Of a stretch of 6,860 bases of DNA, positions 5,999 to 6,860 are shown in pieces. The first letter of the stretch is position 1, and each line of letters opens with the position of its first letter. The notes beneath the pieces were generated by a model that was not told the DNA's origin, did no database searches, and saw only the letters and a list, made by a program, of their open reading frames with translations. This stretch comes from Pseudomonadales bacterium. GTDB lineage: Bacteria > Pseudomonadota > Gammaproteobacteria > Pseudomonadales > UBA3067. Location: NCBI GenBank assembly GCA_016763235.1, contig JAESUE010000304.1:1-6860 (forward strand), read 5' to 3'. The position numbers were made by a program, and so were the translations under genes.

Positions 5999-6860
5999 AT
6001 GTCTGAATATTCATTGTTTACCTCTGAATCCGTTTCTGAGGGCCACCCTGATAAAGTGGCAGATCAAATTTCCGATGCGATTCTCGATGCTATCCTAACG
6101 CAAGATAGCGAGGCCCGTGTTGCCTGTGAAACCCTAGTGAAAACCGGCATGGTGATAGTGGCCGGCGAAGTGACCACTAGCGGTTATGTTGATATAGAAG
6201 ATGTTGTGCGCGACGTTGTGCGTGATATTGGTTACACCAGCTCGGATATTGGCTTCGATGCTTCTTCCTGTGCTGTGTTAAACGCGATTGGCAAACAATC
6301 CCCCGATATCGCCATGGGCGTCGATGAAAGTGATGATCGCGAGCAGGGAGCTGGCGACCAAGGCATGATGTTTGGTTATGCCACCAATGAAACCGATGTG
6401 CTGATGCCTGCGCCAATTACTTACGCGCATCGATTAGTACAGCGGCAAGCACAGGAAAGAAAAAGCGGTACGCTTCCTTGGTTACGCCCCGATGCTAAAA
6501 GTCAGGTGACCTTTCGTTATGACGACGAAGGCCTGCCTGTTGCTATTGATGCCGTGGTGCTTTCAACTCAGCACGACCCAGGCATCTCTCAAAAAGACCT
6601 GCAAGAAGCGGTGATGGAAACCATTATCAAGCCTGTACTTCCCTCAGAATGGCTTTCCGCAGAAACTAAATACTTTATTAATCCCACGGGTCTATTTGTT
6701 ATTGGCGGCCCTGTTGGTGATTGTGGCTTAACGGGCCGTAAGATTATTGTTGACACCTACGGTGGAATGGCTCGTCATGGCGGGGGGGCATTTTCTGGGA
6801 AAGACCCTCCTAAAGTAGACCGGTCTGCCGCTTACGCCACCCGTTATGTGGCAAAAAATA
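5999..6860 (+). CDS. metK: S-adenosylmethionine synthetase, 3'-truncated by window edge
   Basis: This cytosolic enzyme condenses ATP and methionine into S-adenosylmethionine, releasing phosphate and diphosphate. 287 complete codons are present; the family is about 385 residues, so roughly the last quarter lies outside the window. The N-terminal TSESVSEGHPDK carries His16 and Asp18. KQSPDIAMGVD and GAGDQGMMFGYAT form the mobile active-site loop and the signature hexapeptide region. LRPDAKSQVT holds Lys167, GDCGLTGRK holds Arg247 and Lys248, and GGGAFSGKD with Lys268, Lys272 and Asp274 is the second family signature. Two residues are odd: Leu232 where NPTGRF normally has Arg, and Pro271 where KDPSK/KDPTK has Ser or Thr. 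The start gives the usual N-terminus MSEYSLFTSE. The ribosome binding site is weak (only GAG at 5987-5989). It is divergent from the tkt operon. Confidence 0.97.
   Translation, partial: MSEYSLFTSESVSEGHPDKVADQISDAILDAILTQDSEARVACETLVKTGMVIVAGEVTTSGYVDIEDVVRDVVRDIGYTSSDIGFDASSCAVLNAIGKQSPDIAMGVDESDDREQGAGDQGMMFGYATNETDVLMPAPITYAHRLVQRQAQERKSGTLPWLRPDAKSQVTFRYDDEGLPVAIDAVVLSTQHDPGISQKDLQEAVMETIIKPVLPSEWLSAETKYFINPTGLFVIGGPVGDCGLTGRKIIVDTYGGMARHGGGAFSGKDPPKVDRSAAYATRYVAKN

Noticed and set aside
5871..6098. Short plus-strand open frame, possible leader peptide overlapping the metK start
   Set aside because: It would start at TTG or at internal ATGs (5898, 5934) without ribosome binding sites, runs about 100 nt into metK out of frame, and its tail is only the shifted metK sequence.
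6782..6788. Frameshift at the seven-G run in metK
   Set aside because: The frame reads correctly through it as Gly-Gly-Gly-Ala-Phe-Ser-Gly-Lys-Asp, the conserved family signature, so no shift has occurred.

Overview
The window holds five protein genes of central metabolism on two divergent transcription units and looks like the chromosome of a gammaproteobacterium. The partial MetK is very close to the enterobacterial enzyme. The gene order metK <-> tkt-gap/epd-pgk-fba is the one known from Pseudomonas and many marine gammaproteobacteria. Base composition is intermediate. A marine or Cellvibrio-like lineage is my best guess, but the sequence does not settle the genus.

Layout. Positions 1-148 are non-coding sequence downstream of fba, with small hairpins. 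From right to left on the minus strand come tkt (transketolase, 5589-3595), a GAPDH-family dehydrogenase (3503-2466), pgk (2456-1293) and fba (class II aldolase, 1213-149). The spacers are 91, 9 and 79 bp, so one operon is likely. The tkt-gap spacer holds a long, nearly perfect hairpin. The gap stop codon is part of the pgk ribosome binding site. Positions 5590-5998 form a 409-bp divergent intergenic region without a convincing gene. It carries an interrupted palindrome, a terminator-like hairpin in the tkt leader orientation and candidate promoters for both directions. metK starts at 5999 on the plus strand and runs off the right edge (287 complete codons present).

Function. The four minus-strand enzymes form a connected set. 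Aldolase, GAPDH and phosphoglycerate kinase catalyse consecutive reversible steps of the triose part of glycolysis/gluconeogenesis. Transketolase links fructose-6-P and glyceraldehyde-3-P to the pentose phosphates and erythrose-4-P. The same set is used in the Calvin cycle, but no RuBisCO or phosphoribulokinase gene is present here, so nothing in the window points to autotrophy. MetK makes S-adenosylmethionine from methionine and ATP. Its pairing with this operon is a conserved neighbourhood, not a shared pathway.

Novelty. I see no undescribed multi-gene system. This is ordinary core metabolism. The points worth a second look are the untranslated structures (3543-3582, 5664-5680, 5761-5779), the unusual cofactor-pocket residues of the dehydrogenase, and two odd substitutions at conserved MetK positions.
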